The notes: generated from the sequence alone by a model not told the origin. A DNA stretch of 64,000 nucleotides from CAZHNW01 sp942491575 (GCA_942491575.1 CALOBT010000031.1:1798001-1862000), one strand, 5' to 3'. Shown: positions 26,101-35,423, counted from the stretch's first letter. Made by a program: numbers and translations.

Positions 26101-27678
26101 ATGAATAATCGATTATTCAAAACTTACATGAAGTTATCAAAATTTGAATTTTATACCATGCTGGTAATTGTACCCTTTGCGGGATACTTCATCGCCTTCG
26201 GGGGACAATTCAAGGCAGACCAGATAGGTAAACTTGTCATCAGTGTCCTCATTGCCGCTTTGAGCGTAATGGTTATACATAATATAATACGGTTTTTAAA
26301 AGTTAAAAGGATATTTACGTTAATTGAAACAGGGGAACAGGGCAATCTGGAACGGGCTAAAAAGGACTTGATTAATTTTCCCTGGTTTGATTTTTACTGG
26401 ACTATTTTTCGCTGGGTGGGGGCATTGGTCGTTGCAATAATAATAATGGAAATAATAATAGGTTTAAGTTCAATTCAACTGGCTGCACTTATTACGCTGC
26501 CTGTTTTTTCCACTCCTTACAGCATGAGCCTGACCTTTTTTGTAACAGAAAATCTCCTGGTGGAATATATCAACGGCCCTGAACTTCGTTCAATTCCGGT
26601 CAACAAGGAAGAGGTGAGGGTCTTTGGGGAAAATAAAAGAAAACTTTTCATGATTATCAGTATAACCCTTCTGCCGGCCATTATGGTGGGATTCTTTTTC
26701 GTGTTATCCAATAGTTATGCTGTTAAATTTTCAAACATTGGCCTTCATTTCACCTTTATTCTATTCTTTACAATAATTGCCATTACGGCAACCCTGTATG
26801 AAGCTTCCAGAGGATCAAAAAATACCATGGAAAGTATTGTATCATCTATAGAAAATGTTGAATCGGGAAATCTTGCCTTTGGAACTATTGACTTCTACTC
26901 AAACAGCGAACTCGGTTTTATGAGCATGAGTCTTAACAGCCTGGTAAAGCGCTTACGGGAAATTATTGTGCATGTAAAGGAGGCGTCAGAGACAGTTCTC
27001 CTGAGCAGCGATGATATCAGTTCAAGCGCCCAGGGGCTGGCTACCGCCACTAATGAACAGGCGGCAAATGTTGAGGAGATCACCTCCTCCATTGAAGAGA
27101 TAAGTTCAATGATTACACAGAATTCAGAGAATGCCCGGACCACGAACGGTATAGCCGGTACTACAGCTAAGCAGTCTATGGATGGTAAAGACATTATTGA
27201 AACGTCTGTTAATGCGATGAAATCAATCACAGAAAAAATAAAACTTATCGAGGAAATAGCCTCTCAAACTAATCTTCTAGCCCTTAATGCCTCAATTGAA
27301 GCGGCCCGCGCCGGCGCACATGGTAAGGGATTTGCAGTTGTTGCCGGCGAGGTACGTAAACTGGCTGAAAAAAGCCAGGATGCTTCAAAGGAGATCAGTG
27401 ACCTTGTCGCCTCCAGCAGTGATGTCTCCAGCAGGGCAGGTGATATTTTCAGTACAATACTGCCTGATATCCAGAAAACCGCGGAGCTTATTGAGGGTAT
27501 TGCCACTGCATCGGAGGAGCAGAACCAGGGAGTAGATCAGATTAATACAGGCATGAGTCAGCTCAATGAGATTACCCAGCAGAATGCCGCTTCATCCGAA
27601 GAGCTTTCCTCCACTGCGGAAAACCTGAACACTCATGCGAAGGAGCTGCAGCGCTTGATTGATTATTTCAATGTTTGA
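26101..27678 (+). CDS. Methyl-accepting chemotaxis protein
   Basis: 525 residues. The N-terminal half contains about six hydrophobic segments (15-35, 40-62, 100-125, 130-150, 185-205, 215-235) and no large periplasmic domain, so sensing is probably within the membrane. The signalling half (about 290-525) has the conserved hairpin tip LLALNASIEAARAGAHGKGF with AVVAGEVRKLAEKS, flanked by coiled-coil methylation helices. It would couple through CheW to CheA. No C-terminal CheR-binding pentapeptide is seen. Its 3' end overlaps the convergent GGDEF gene by 16 bases. Confidence 0.92.
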   Translation: MNNRLFKTYMKLSKFEFYTMLVIVPFAGYFIAFGGQFKADQIGKLVISVLIAALSVMVIHNIIRFLKVKRIFTLIETGEQGNLERAKKDLINFPWFDFYWTIFRWVGALVVAIIIMEIIIGLSSIQLAALITLPVFSTPYSMSLTFFVTENLLVEYINGPELRSIPVNKEEVRVFGENKRKLFMIISITLLPAIMVGFFFVLSNSYAVKFSNIGLHFTFILFFTIIAITATLYEASRGSKNTMESIVSSIENVESGNLAFGTIDFYSNSELGFMSMSLNSLVKRLREIIVHVKEASETVLLSSDDISSSAQGLATATNEQAANVEEITSSIEEISSMITQNSENARTTNGIAGTTAKQSMDGKDIIETSVNAMKSITEKIKLIEEIASQTNLLALNASIEAARAGAHGKGFAVVAGEVRKLAEKSQDASKEISDLVASSSDVSSRAGDIFSTILPDIQKTAELIEGIATASEEQNQGVDQINTGMSQLNEITQQNAASSEELSSTAENLNTHAKELQRLIDYFNV

Positions 27679-28658
27679 GGGTGATCTCCTGCATCACCAC
27701 TCAAGGCCTCGACGCGGTTCCTTCCCAGTTCCTTGGCGCGGTAGAGGGAGGCATCGGCCCTTTCCCTGAAAACCGTAAGTTCCCTGGCTGTTTCCGGGAA
27801 GTTGCTGATGCCGATGCTGGTGGTTACCTTGATATTACTTCCTTTTAAATATTTTGAAAAGTCGAGTTCCTCGACGGAGAAGCGGATAACCTCTGCAATT
27901 GTTTTTGCCTTCTCAAGGTCGGCTTCGGGGAGGAGAATTGAAAATTCGTCACCCCCGTAACGTGCGAGGATACCATAGCTGCTGACGGCTTCCTTTAGTA
28001 TCTTTACCACGTCTAGGATAATGGCGTCACCGGCATCACGTCCCGCTGTTTCATTCACCGTGTTAAAATTATCGATATCAATCATAAACAGGGAAAGGGG
28101 TTTGCTGTTGCTCACTGAAGTGTTGAAAAAATCTTCCAGGGCATCGTCAAGAAAGGCCCTGTTGTAAATACCTGTAAATTCATCGGTAATAACCCTGCGG
28201 CTGGCGCCTTCCCCCCACTGAACCACGTCGGCGAGGAATTTACTGGTGGCCCTGAATCGTTTCACCGTCATTGACATAAGCCGGGATGTGAAGCGGGTAC
28301 TGATTTTTGAATTTTTTTCCATTAAGTCCAAAAAATCTTTCTCTTCCATAACGAGCAGTGTGGAGTCCTCTTCGGCATAAAATGTGTCGAAGGAGGGGCG
28401 GTTTCCGAAAAATGATATTTCTCCAAAAAAGTCTCCCGCGTGGTATTGCCCATGTTTCCGCTCAATGCTGCCGGGGAGTTTTAATGTGCTGGAAATTTTT
28501 CCTTCAAGGATAAAGAAGAGTTCCTTTCTCAGCTCCTCCGCTTTAATAATTACTTCGTTTTTTTTATAAGTTTCTCTCTGGAAATAGTTCATCAGCAGCT
28601 GAATTTCCTTTGCATTCAGGTCTGAGAATATTTGCTGTAGACTTGAGATTTGTGTCAT
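27663..28658 (-). CDS. Cyclic-nucleotide-binding domain / GGDEF diguanylate cyclase
   Basis: 331 residues. The N-terminal cNMP-binding/CRP-like sensor domain (about 10-130; HAGDFFGEISFFGNRPS in the phosphate cassette position) is followed by a GGDEF domain (about 170-320) with the intact active-site motif ARYGGDEFSILLPEA and the opening DEFTGIYNRAFLDDAL. No RxxD inhibitory site is seen immediately upstream of GGDEF. It would make c-di-GMP in response to cAMP/cGMP or another ligand. Lies 9 bases after a paralogue. Confidence 0.9.
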   Translation of the reverse strand: MTQISSLQQIFSDLNAKEIQLLMNYFQRETYKKNEVIIKAEELRKELFFILEGKISSTLKLPGSIERKHGQYHAGDFFGEISFFGNRPSFDTFYAEEDSTLLVMEEKDFLDLMEKNSKISTRFTSRLMSMTVKRFRATSKFLADVVQWGEGASRRVITDEFTGIYNRAFLDDALEDFFNTSVSNSKPLSLFMIDIDNFNTVNETAGRDAGDAIILDVVKILKEAVSSYGILARYGGDEFSILLPEADLEKAKTIAEVIRFSVEELDFSKYLKGSNIKVTTSIGISNFPETARELTVFRERADASLYRAKELGRNRVEALSGDAGDHPQTLK

Positions 28659-28667
28659 GATTTTCCC

Positions 28668-29636
28668 TTATAGTGAAATGCGGTTTCCCCCGGCGCTGCG
28701 GGCAGTGAGCATCTTTTCATGGGCCCGCCTCACCATGGAGGGGCCGTCAGTAACATTGTCCGGGTAGATGGTAATGCCGATGCTTACCTGTATGGTTATA
28801 TCTTCTCCACCGGTGATGGTATCGAGTGCCATGGATTTAAAGGTGCTGCTGATACTTTTTGCCCGGCTGATGGCCCCGTCACGGTCCGTATCTACCAGGA
28901 TGGCGGCATATTCATCTCCGTGATAGCGGATCGCAATATCATTTTCATTAAGTTCTGATTGGAGAAAAATAGCCAGAAGTGTCAGGGCACGGTCCCCCGC
29001 CTCATGGCCGAAACGGTCATTGATTTCCTTGAAGTTGTCCGGTTTGATCATAAGCATTGCGGCGCTTTTCCCCAGGTCCGGTATCATATTGAGGAAATCT
29101 TCGTTCAGAAAGTTGCGGTTGTATAGACCAGTTAGTTTATCGCTCAGTACCTGCTTATGAAGGTCCCAGATCAGGGGATTCTTATCATAGAGCATTTTTT
29201 TTGTTTCCCAGATGCGTTCGGAGATGATGCTCATCAGTCGGTAGAGCAACCTGGCAGATATGAAGGGATGTTCATTGAATATCTCGGGGAGATTTTTTAC
29301 CGCAGGAAATTTCAGCAGGAGGGAATCCTCCTCCGCAAAGGCGCTTGCGTTACGGTTTTCCCCGGCGAGGAAGTCGAGGTGTCCGAAGGCTTCCCCGGCA
29401 ATGATCTGGGCAATGTTGACACTCTCTTCGCTTTCGACTCCGACAATGCCGACGCGCCCCTCTTTGACGACGTAGAGTTCTTTCGATTCTTCATCCCGGC
29501 TGAAGATGGCTTCTCCCTTCCGCAGAGAGACGAATTCACTGTATCCTACAATGACGTCAAATTCATATTCCCGCAGTTCAGAGAAAAAGTCGACCCTGCG
29601 GAGCAGTTCTATTTTTTCATCATGCTGTATCATGGT
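28668..29636 (-). CDS. Cyclic-nucleotide-binding domain / degenerate GGDEF protein
   Basis: 322 residues from ATG 29634-29636; a TTG at 29747 would add 37 residues, but neither start has a clear RBS, and the chosen one aligns with the start of the paralogue at 28658. The N-terminal cNMP-like domain includes IAGEAFGHLDFLAGENR. The GGDEF-like domain keeps the fold (DKLTGLYNRNFLNEDF, GHEAGDRALTLL), but the catalytic loop reads RYHGDEYAAIL instead of GGDEF, so cyclase activity is uncertain; it may bind c-di-GMP or regulate its neighbour. Cytoplasmic. Confidence 0.85.
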   Translation of the reverse strand, partial: TMIQHDEKIELLRRVDFFSELREYEFDVIVGYSEFVSLRKGEAIFSRDEESKELYVVKEGRVGIVGVESEESVNIAQIIAGEAFGHLDFLAGENRNASAFAEEDSLLLKFPAVKNLPEIFNEHPFISARLLYRLMSIISERIWETKKMLYDKNPLIWDLHKQVLSDKLTGLYNRNFLNEDFLNMIPDLGKSAAMLMIKPDNFKEINDRFGHEAGDRALTLLAIFLQSELNENDIAIRYHGDEYAAILVDTDRDGAISRAKSISSTFKSMALDTITGGEDITIQVSIGITIYPDNVTDGPSMVRRAHEKMLTARSAGGNRISL

Positions 29637-29940
29637 ATTTTGCAATTTAACAAATTTGTTAAGTCTTTCTGCATCTTCCTGTTGTCCTTTCAGGTTACCT
29701 GGTACTGAATTGATAAAATAACTGGCCTGAAAGAGTGACAGGTTCAATGTATCATATTAAGGTGTCATGAAACAGTACTTCAGTAAAAATTCAATATAAA
29801 AAAAATATCAATAATGGATTCTTCTGATTCTGGTTCCCCTTGAGGTCACTCTGGTTCAGGCAGGATAAAAGGGGCAAAGGGGGAGAATCATGATGCAATC
29901 CTGAAACTTTTAACTTTACCCTTTCTACTTTATGCTTTTA

Positions 29941-32061
29941 TTATACTTTTCCAAAGAATATTCTCGAATCCACTATAGAAATACCATTTCCCTCCGGATG
30001 GACAATTACCGGATTCAGGTCGAGTTCTACAATATCTTCACGAGAATGAATAAGCCATGAGACTCGGCATATCAGGTCCACCAGGGCGTCGGTATCAAGT
30101 GCCGGCTTCCCACGGGTCCCTTCCAGAAGGGGGGACATCTTCAGCTGGCGCAGCATATCCCGTACCTCTGATTCTGTAACCGGGGCGAGCCTGATGGCGC
30201 GGTCCTTCAGTACTTCGATAAATATTCCCCCGAAACCCGCCACGACGATGGGACCGAAGACATCATCACGGCTGGCGCCGACAAAAAATTCTTCACCCGG
30301 TGGTGACATCTCCTGTATAAGGAATCCATCAATGGTCGGTTTTTCCGGAAGCCCCGTGATGGTACTTTTCATCTTTTCGATGGTAGTATCCAGTTCAGCG
30401 GCATCGGTAATGCCGAGAGATACCCCCCCCACATCACTTTTATGTGAGGCATCCCGTGAGAGAAGCTTGCAGGCGAGGGGATATGTAAGACTAACTTCAG
30501 AAACGGTGCTTTCAGGGGAGATCACTTCCTGCTTAACCGAATCGATGCCCGCGGCGCCGCATATATTCAGTGCCTCATCCGTGAGGGGTATCCGGTCTTC
30601 CTTCAGACATGAAGATTTGATTGAATCAATCAGTTCATGGTCAATGCTGAATTCCTTCGGGGTGCCGCGGTTATTCCTGGCATTGAGTCTCGTATAATAA
30701 TAATAGGATCCCCAGAGTGAAGTAGTCGCCTGCAGTGGCGTGGTAAAGGTGGGGAAGGGGTGGTTCTTCTGAATATCCAGCACCTCGTCGGCATCGGAAA
30801 TCAGGGTCATAGCCACGGGTTTGCTGTAAACCTTTACCAGGGATGCCACGCCGTCCAGGAATGTCCGGGACATTTCAGACTCGTAGCTTGACTGGTAGAG
30901 GTGATTGAAAATTACACCGTCAACATTCTCAAGCTTAAGGGTTTCTTCGAGAATTTTTATGAAAATCGTGTAGTCAAATATTTCCCCCAGGTCAAGGGGA
31001 TTCTGGTGGGCAATAATGCTGGTATCATAAAGTGAAGTGATCCTTCCCAGGAACTCATCGGAGAATTCAACCAGTTCAAAACCGTACTTATGGCAGGCAT
31101 CCACGGTGATTACCGCATGTCCACCGGAGCGGGAAAGGACCGCGACGCGTTTCCCCTTCATCAGGGGAAGCATAAGGGTCTTCGCCGCAATGATAAGCTC
31201 ATCCTCATCCTTTACCCGCATCACCGCGGACTGGTGCAGGGCGGACCCGACGATGTCATCGGCGGCGGAGAGGGCGGCTGTATGGGACTGGGCAATTTTT
31301 GCGCTCATGGCGGAGCGGTTAGATTTCTGTACCACGATTGGTTTGTTTGACGACATTGCGGTATCGAAGAAGTCACGGCCGCGGCTGAAGCCCTCGAGAT
31401 ACATGAAAATGGATCGTGTTCCGGGATCTTTGATCAGGTAATCAAGGTAGTCCACCTCATCAAGGTCAAGCTTGTTGCCCGTGGCAACAAACTTATTATA
31501 GAAGACATGGTTCTCCACGGCAATGCGGAGATAGGTGTCCCCCACGCCGCCGCTCTGGGAAATAATAGAGATGGGACCGGGATTTAGTACGCTGCTCCCC
31601 TTGAACATGGCAAAGGGCATGGCGAGGTGGTTTTCGATATTGATGGTGCCGATGCAGTTGGGTCCGATTATACGCATCCCGTACTCCCGGGCAATGGCGA
31701 GGACTTCCTCTTCGAGGTTGTTTTTATCACTGCTGAATTCACTGAAGCCGCCTGATTCTATGACGACATGTTTAATGCCCTTTTCGCCGCACTGTTTCAT
31801 GATGGCGGGGATAGTCCCCGCGGGGGTGATGATGATTGCCGTATCAGGTACTTCGGGAATTTTTGTCAGGTCATTATAGACGGGTACACCTTTAATTTCC
31901 CCCTCTTCACGGCCAATACCGTAGAGGCGGCCGGTGAAACCGGTATTTAAATTGTTCATGACAATTATCTTTCCCAGGTTGACGCGTTTCAGGGAAACCC
32001 CAATGACCACCAGGCTTTCGGGATAGAAAAATTTATGAAGATAATGACGGCTGATGTCCAT
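29941..32061 (-). CDS. NDP-forming acyl-CoA synthetase (fused alpha/beta, acetate-CoA ligase type)
   Basis: 706 residues. The N-terminal CoA-binding domain (about 10-110) and succinyl-CoA-ligase-like domains include ISQSGGVGDTYLR and the phospho-His loop AKIAQSHTAALSAADD. The C-terminal ATP-grasp domain (about 490-706) has LACKLLSRDASHKSDVGGV and EEFFVGASRDDVFGPIVVAG. Enzymes of this family interconvert acyl-CoA plus ADP and Pi with acid plus ATP, usually to conserve energy in anaerobes. RBS GAGG. Downstream of the CooC-like gene by about 100 bases, so the three genes probably form one transcription unit. Confidence 0.9.
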   Translation of the reverse strand: MDISRHYLHKFFYPESLVVIGVSLKRVNLGKIIVMNNLNTGFTGRLYGIGREEGEIKGVPVYNDLTKIPEVPDTAIIITPAGTIPAIMKQCGEKGIKHVVIESGGFSEFSSDKNNLEEEVLAIAREYGMRIIGPNCIGTINIENHLAMPFAMFKGSSVLNPGPISIISQSGGVGDTYLRIAVENHVFYNKFVATGNKLDLDEVDYLDYLIKDPGTRSIFMYLEGFSRGRDFFDTAMSSNKPIVVQKSNRSAMSAKIAQSHTAALSAADDIVGSALHQSAVMRVKDEDELIIAAKTLMLPLMKGKRVAVLSRSGGHAVITVDACHKYGFELVEFSDEFLGRITSLYDTSIIAHQNPLDLGEIFDYTIFIKILEETLKLENVDGVIFNHLYQSSYESEMSRTFLDGVASLVKVYSKPVAMTLISDADEVLDIQKNHPFPTFTTPLQATTSLWGSYYYYTRLNARNNRGTPKEFSIDHELIDSIKSSCLKEDRIPLTDEALNICGAAGIDSVKQEVISPESTVSEVSLTYPLACKLLSRDASHKSDVGGVSLGITDAAELDTTIEKMKSTITGLPEKPTIDGFLIQEMSPPGEEFFVGASRDDVFGPIVVAGFGGIFIEVLKDRAIRLAPVTESEVRDMLRQLKMSPLLEGTRGKPALDTDALVDLICRVSWLIHSREDIVELDLNPVIVHPEGNGISIVDSRIFFGKV

Positions 32062-32161
32062 TGCTGCCTCACGGATATTTAAAATATTTGAATATTTCCA
32101 ATGTGCTGATAAAATAATCTGATGTCAAATGATTAACAGATATGAAAAGAAGAGGGGTGGG

Positions 32162-32938
32162 TCAGTTTCTGTTCTCGATTGCCCCGAGGGAATTCCTGAG
32201 TGCATCAATTACAGATGTATCATCCAGTTCAAAGATGCTCTTCCCTGCAATATCCATGTTCCGTACCGCGTCACTCTCCGGGAGGGCGCAGAAGAGATCC
32301 AGGTTAGGGGGAAGTTTAAAATCAGCGGGAGATTCACTTCCTCTGAGGCGGTTTATTATCAGTCCCATGGACTGGCATTCAATTGCAGATTCAGAGACTT
32401 CACCGATGGTTGCCGCCACGGAGAGGCCCTTGTGGGAGAGGTCTGAGACGACAAGGAGGTGATCAACGGTTTCCATTACGCGGCGGTTGACCTGTTCAAT
32501 GCCCGCCTCTCCGTCGATGACTACATAGTCGAAGCTTTCGGAAATGGTACTGATAATATCCTTCAGAAAGCTGTTTACTGAACAGTAACATCCCGCCTTT
32601 TCCGGTCTGCCGATGGCAAGAAAGGCGATATTATCCCGTTCGTCCAGGGCCTCGAAAACTTCATAGTCAAGCTCTTCGACAAGGCTCTCCCGGTCACCTG
32701 CTTTTCCTTCCCCGACACGTTCTATCAGGTCATTGCGGATGTTGTCGACGGTACGGGATGGGGAAAATCCGAGGGCCGTGGCAAGACCCACCGCGGGGTC
32801 AGCATCAATGGCAAGGACCTTCTTTGAAGTAACTTCCGACAGCAGCCGAACAAGGGCTGCACTGATGGTTGTTTTTCCTACGCCCCCCTTGCCGCATAGT
32901 GCAAAGGTTATTCTACCGGTGTCTTTACTTCCTTCCAT
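32162..32938 (-). CDS. CooC-type nickel-insertion ATPase (MinD/ParA family)
   Basis: 258 residues. Deviant Walker A GKGGVGKTT (about 16-24), Asp in VLAIDADPAVGLA, and the diagnostic CooC motif AIGRPEKAGCYCSVN with Cys117 and Cys119. The two cysteines bind nickel/zinc at the dimer interface in characterised CooC proteins, which load nickel into CO dehydrogenase (and related AcsF into acetyl-CoA synthase). Also YVVIDGEAGIEQVNRR (Walker B region). RBS AAGGAG, and it overlaps the upstream gene by 14 bases. No catalytic CO dehydrogenase or acetyl-CoA synthase gene is in the window, so its client is either elsewhere or the neighbouring protein. Confidence 0.9.
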   Translation of the reverse strand: MEGSKDTGRITFALCGKGGVGKTTISAALVRLLSEVTSKKVLAIDADPAVGLATALGFSPSRTVDNIRNDLIERVGEGKAGDRESLVEELDYEVFEALDERDNIAFLAIGRPEKAGCYCSVNSFLKDIISTISESFDYVVIDGEAGIEQVNRRVMETVDHLLVVSDLSHKGLSVAATIGEVSESAIECQSMGLIINRLRGSESPADFKLPPNLDLFCALPESDAVRNMDIAGKSIFELDDTSVIDALRNSLGAIENRN

Positions 32939-33668
32939 CTGTCTTCTCCTTTTCTATCGCTGCCCGTCTCAGGTTCTGCAGGTCTTCGATGTCACTGCAG
33001 ACATCCGTCAGGTCACATTCTCCGCAGTTGTGGGAAAGGTCCTCAACAAGACGATTCATGGTTTCGATAATGCGCGCCGCGGGATTTGTGATTGCCTCCA
33101 GTGATTCTACTGCCTCTTTCGAGGCGGTCACATAGAGGAGTTCCGCCCCGGTTATCCATGGAAACTGTTTTAATCTGTTCAGTATATGAGTGCCGATAAG
33201 GGGGAGAGATAGACCCCTGTCGAGGGCCTTATGGCTTATGCGGCTCCATTCCCGACGGTACTGGGAAGCGGCTCTGAGCATATACCCCTTCAGGTCAAGA
33301 TTGAATCGGAGTCTCTCCATTTCCCGGTAGCGGTGGTAGCAGTTATCTTCGGTAAATCCCTTTCCTGAGACCATGAGGATGCGCCCGAAGGGGAGGCTTT
33401 CCCCCCGTGAGTCCGGGAGGTCAGGACCAGCAACATTTATTCTGCCGTCTGTGACAAGTGAATTGTCTTCCGTCCAGAGGAGGATTGACGTGGAGGCGGT
33501 ATCGGGATGGCCCAGTTCCACCGCTGTGTCGGAGGAAAGGATTATGTTGCGTTTGCCACCTTCAGGCCATGAAGAATCGACATTGGCTGAACCGGTAGAT
33601 TCAGTGATGGATTCGAACTGTGCCATATAGCGGCGGATTTCAGTTATATGCTGATCGAAGAGCTTCAT
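32925..33668 (-). CDS. Stand-alone acetyl-CoA-synthase middle-domain-like protein
   Basis: 247 residues. From memory of acetyl-CoA synthase (AcsB/CdhC), residues about 45-195 line up with its central domain: AVELGHPDTASTS with the VEMGG region, TDGRINVAGPDLPD with TDGKIEVIGPDI, LPFGRILMVSGKGF with LPLGILVDIYGRKM, and a late IGTHILNRLKQFPWITGAEL with the NYGEILVAKMKEEF region. The A-cluster domain and the N-terminal CODH-contact domain are absent. A C-terminal cluster NCGECDLTDVC (Cys215, 218, 224) may bind a metal or FeS centre. It overlaps the CooC-like gene. Function is unknown; possible roles are CoA/corrinoid binding or a metal-loading partner. Confidence 0.75.
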   Translation of the reverse strand: MKLFDQHITEIRRYMAQFESITESTGSANVDSSWPEGGKRNIILSSDTAVELGHPDTASTSILLWTEDNSLVTDGRINVAGPDLPDSRGESLPFGRILMVSGKGFTEDNCYHRYREMERLRFNLDLKGYMLRAASQYRREWSRISHKALDRGLSLPLIGTHILNRLKQFPWITGAELLYVTASKEAVESLEAITNPAARIIETMNRLVEDLSHNCGECDLTDVCSDIEDLQNLRRAAIEKEKTDGRK

Positions 33669-33679
33669 TGATTTTACGG

Positions 33680-33877
33680 TTATTTCCTGTCCCTGGAGCC
33701 GGCACTGTAAACATAAATAGCCTCCAAATTCAGTTTGTCAAGAGGATAAAGGTTTTCAAAAATTGGTGCAATCCCCATTGCCGGGGAATTGTGGATTGCT
33801 TTTCCGTTACTGACTGAGAAGAACAATCCTGCTGTGGGTAGCTTTGGAACCTTCTGCACTGATTCTATTGTTGCCAT
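33680..33877 (-). CDS. Small hypothetical protein upstream of ACS-domain gene
   Basis: 65 residues, no recognised family or membrane segment. The ATG has a plausible RBS (CAGGA, 7 bases upstream) and the stop lies 11 bases before the next start, which itself lacks a close RBS, so the small frame may couple translation to it. Its promoter region holds two direct copies of ATATATTAATAAT. Could also be a leader peptide or spurious. Confidence 0.45.
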   Translation of the reverse strand: MATIESVQKVPKLPTAGLFFSVSNGKAIHNSPAMGIAPIFENLYPLDKLNLEAIYVYSAGSRDRK

Positions 33878-33886
33878 ATTGAATCC

Positions 33887-33922
33887 TGATATATATTAAT
33901 AATTATAATATATATTAATAAT
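33887..33922. repeat. AT-rich direct repeat in presumed promoter
   Basis: Two copies of ATATATTAATAAT lie about 17 bases apart, immediately upstream of the small ORF that starts the CooC/ACS-domain unit. They may be a regulator site or -10-like sequence. Confidence 0.4.
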
Positions 33923-34022
33923 CCACGCATAGAATAAAAACCTTTACACCTGATGAAGAAAGGTTTACCAATATAGATATACTGTACCTTGAATGGTCTA
34001 AACTGTATGCCGGGAGGAACCT

Positions 34023-34625
34023 ATGAAAGAATATGTCTACTGCTCAGGCCCCCTCTTTTCACCGGAGGAACGGGACACCATGAAGGCAATTTCAGACTGC
34101 CTGGAAGATGCGGGCTACGGCACGTTTTTGCCCCAGCGCGACGGGGTAGAGGCCCACGTAATGAAAATGGTGAATTCCCCACTGAATATAAATTTTTTCA
34201 ACATCCGCAAACACATCGACCGGGCAATTTTTTCCCTCGATATTTACCAGCTCATCGAAAGATGCGATTATATCCTGTTTAACATGAATGGACGTGTACC
34301 CGATGAAGGGGGGCTCATCGAGGCTGCCGTCGCCTGGACTGCCGGGACCCCTCTCCTGGTTTACAAAAACGATGACCGAACAGCCTTCAAGGGGAAGGAT
34401 AATTCGATGATAACGGGACTTGTGGAAACCCGAAAGGTGAGTGAAATAGAAAAGATCCCCGCGGAACTCGAATCTTTAAAGAAGAAGAGAGGGGAGAAGG
34501 AAGATTATTCATACTCCCCGGAATTCATGCCGCCTCATATGCGTGACGCCGTCGAATACGGAAGAAAGGTCTGGAATATCCTGGAAAAACTGCGGGGCAC
34601 ATCCGGTGGTGCTCAGGACTCTTAG
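34023..34625 (+). CDS. Nucleoside 2-deoxyribosyltransferase-like protein
   Basis: 200 residues. The N-terminal fold matches the nucleoside deoxyribosyltransferase/DRTase-like family: CSGPLFSPEERDTMK, then DYILFNMNGRVPDEGGLIEA with AAVAWTAGTPLLVYKNDDR. In the enzymes the Glu in GxxxEhG is the nucleophile; here EAAVAW supplies Glu. The family transfers deoxyribose between bases or cleaves nucleoside bonds. The C-terminal 50 residues are charged and additional. Strong RBS GGGAGG. Starts alone, divergent from the CooC unit. Confidence 0.83.
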   Translation: MKEYVYCSGPLFSPEERDTMKAISDCLEDAGYGTFLPQRDGVEAHVMKMVNSPLNINFFNIRKHIDRAIFSLDIYQLIERCDYILFNMNGRVPDEGGLIEAAVAWTAGTPLLVYKNDDRTAFKGKDNSMITGLVETRKVSEIEKIPAELESLKKKRGEKEDYSYSPEFMPPHMRDAVEYGRKVWNILEKLRGTSGGAQDS

Positions 34626-34958
34626 GAAAAGCCGGTATTGTCTGGTTTTACATCAGTAACGGGTGCGGTAAAAAAAGTTTTTCTGCTTTAAAGCCATATC
34701 CGGCAATTACATGTAACTTAATTGCAAAGACTTAATAAACTTCCCCAACCTTAAATCTTCAAAGTTTCCGGGAATTGATTTAGTAAATATTCAGAAAACT
34801 TTTTTGGACATTCGTCAATTAAACCGGGTAATCCGCCTTCTCTTTTTTTATTATTAAAAAAAAAGCAAGATATGTAAAGCCGATAGCAACATGGAGAAAG
34901 CCGCCCCTGGATTTTCTGATTATTTTAATCCGGAATTGCAAAAATAGAGGAGGCAAAA
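34626..34958. other. Intergenic region with no recognised feature
   Basis: 333 bases, AT-rich. No gene, RNA or convincing terminator seen. It ends in AGAGGAGG, the RBS of the TrmO-like gene. Confidence 0.5.
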
Positions 34959-35423
34959 ATGAAAAGTGGTAAAGAATTTACCCTGGTTGAAATTGGAAGA
35001 ATCATAAAAGAGGTGTCAGGTAACTGCATCGAAGTTCTTGAAGAGTACCGTCCCGGACTGAGAGAACTGGGAAATTACTCACACCTTCATGTCTACTGGT
35101 GGGCATCAAAATTCGACAATGAAGAACATCGGAGTGTTCTCGTAACAGATATTCCCTATGCCGAAGAGGAGACAACCGCGGGAGTATTTGCATGCCGCAG
35201 CCCGGAACGTCCCAATCTGGTAATGGATTCCGTGTGCGTGATCAAGGGGATAAATGAAACAAAGGGAAAGGTCTTCATCGAAAGCATCGACGCCTTCCCG
35301 GACACCCCTGTAATTGATATCAAGCCCTACATCCCGGTAGTCGACAGGGTGAAGGCAAGCCGGGTCCCTGAATGGTTTCCTGCAGAGTGGGGGGAATGGC
35401 TCCCTAAGGGGGGAATCAATTGA
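34959..35423 (+). CDS. TrmO-like tRNA methyltransferase (TsaA/YaeB family)
   Basis: 154 residues. SAM-dependent methylation of N6-threonylcarbamoyladenosine at tRNA position 37 is the known role of TrmO. Seen: ELGNYSHLHVYWW, AGVFACRSPERPNLVMDSV (usually TRSPxRPNPIG), then DTPVIDIKPYIPVVDR. The substitution of NLVM for NPIG is unusual and may mark a divergent subfamily with another substrate. Overlaps the following UvrA-like gene by one base (TGATG). Confidence 0.85.
   Translation: MKSGKEFTLVEIGRIIKEVSGNCIEVLEEYRPGLRELGNYSHLHVYWWASKFDNEEHRSVLVTDIPYAEEETTAGVFACRSPERPNLVMDSVCVIKGINETKGKVFIESIDAFPDTPVIDIKPYIPVVDRVKASRVPEWFPAEWGEWLPKGGIN

Noticed and set aside
29157..29708. 183-codon plus-strand frame
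   Set aside because: Antisense to the degenerate GGDEF gene; no supporting motif.
33887..33922. CRISPR-like AT repeats
   Set aside because: Only two short copies, no spacers of uniform length and no cas genes.
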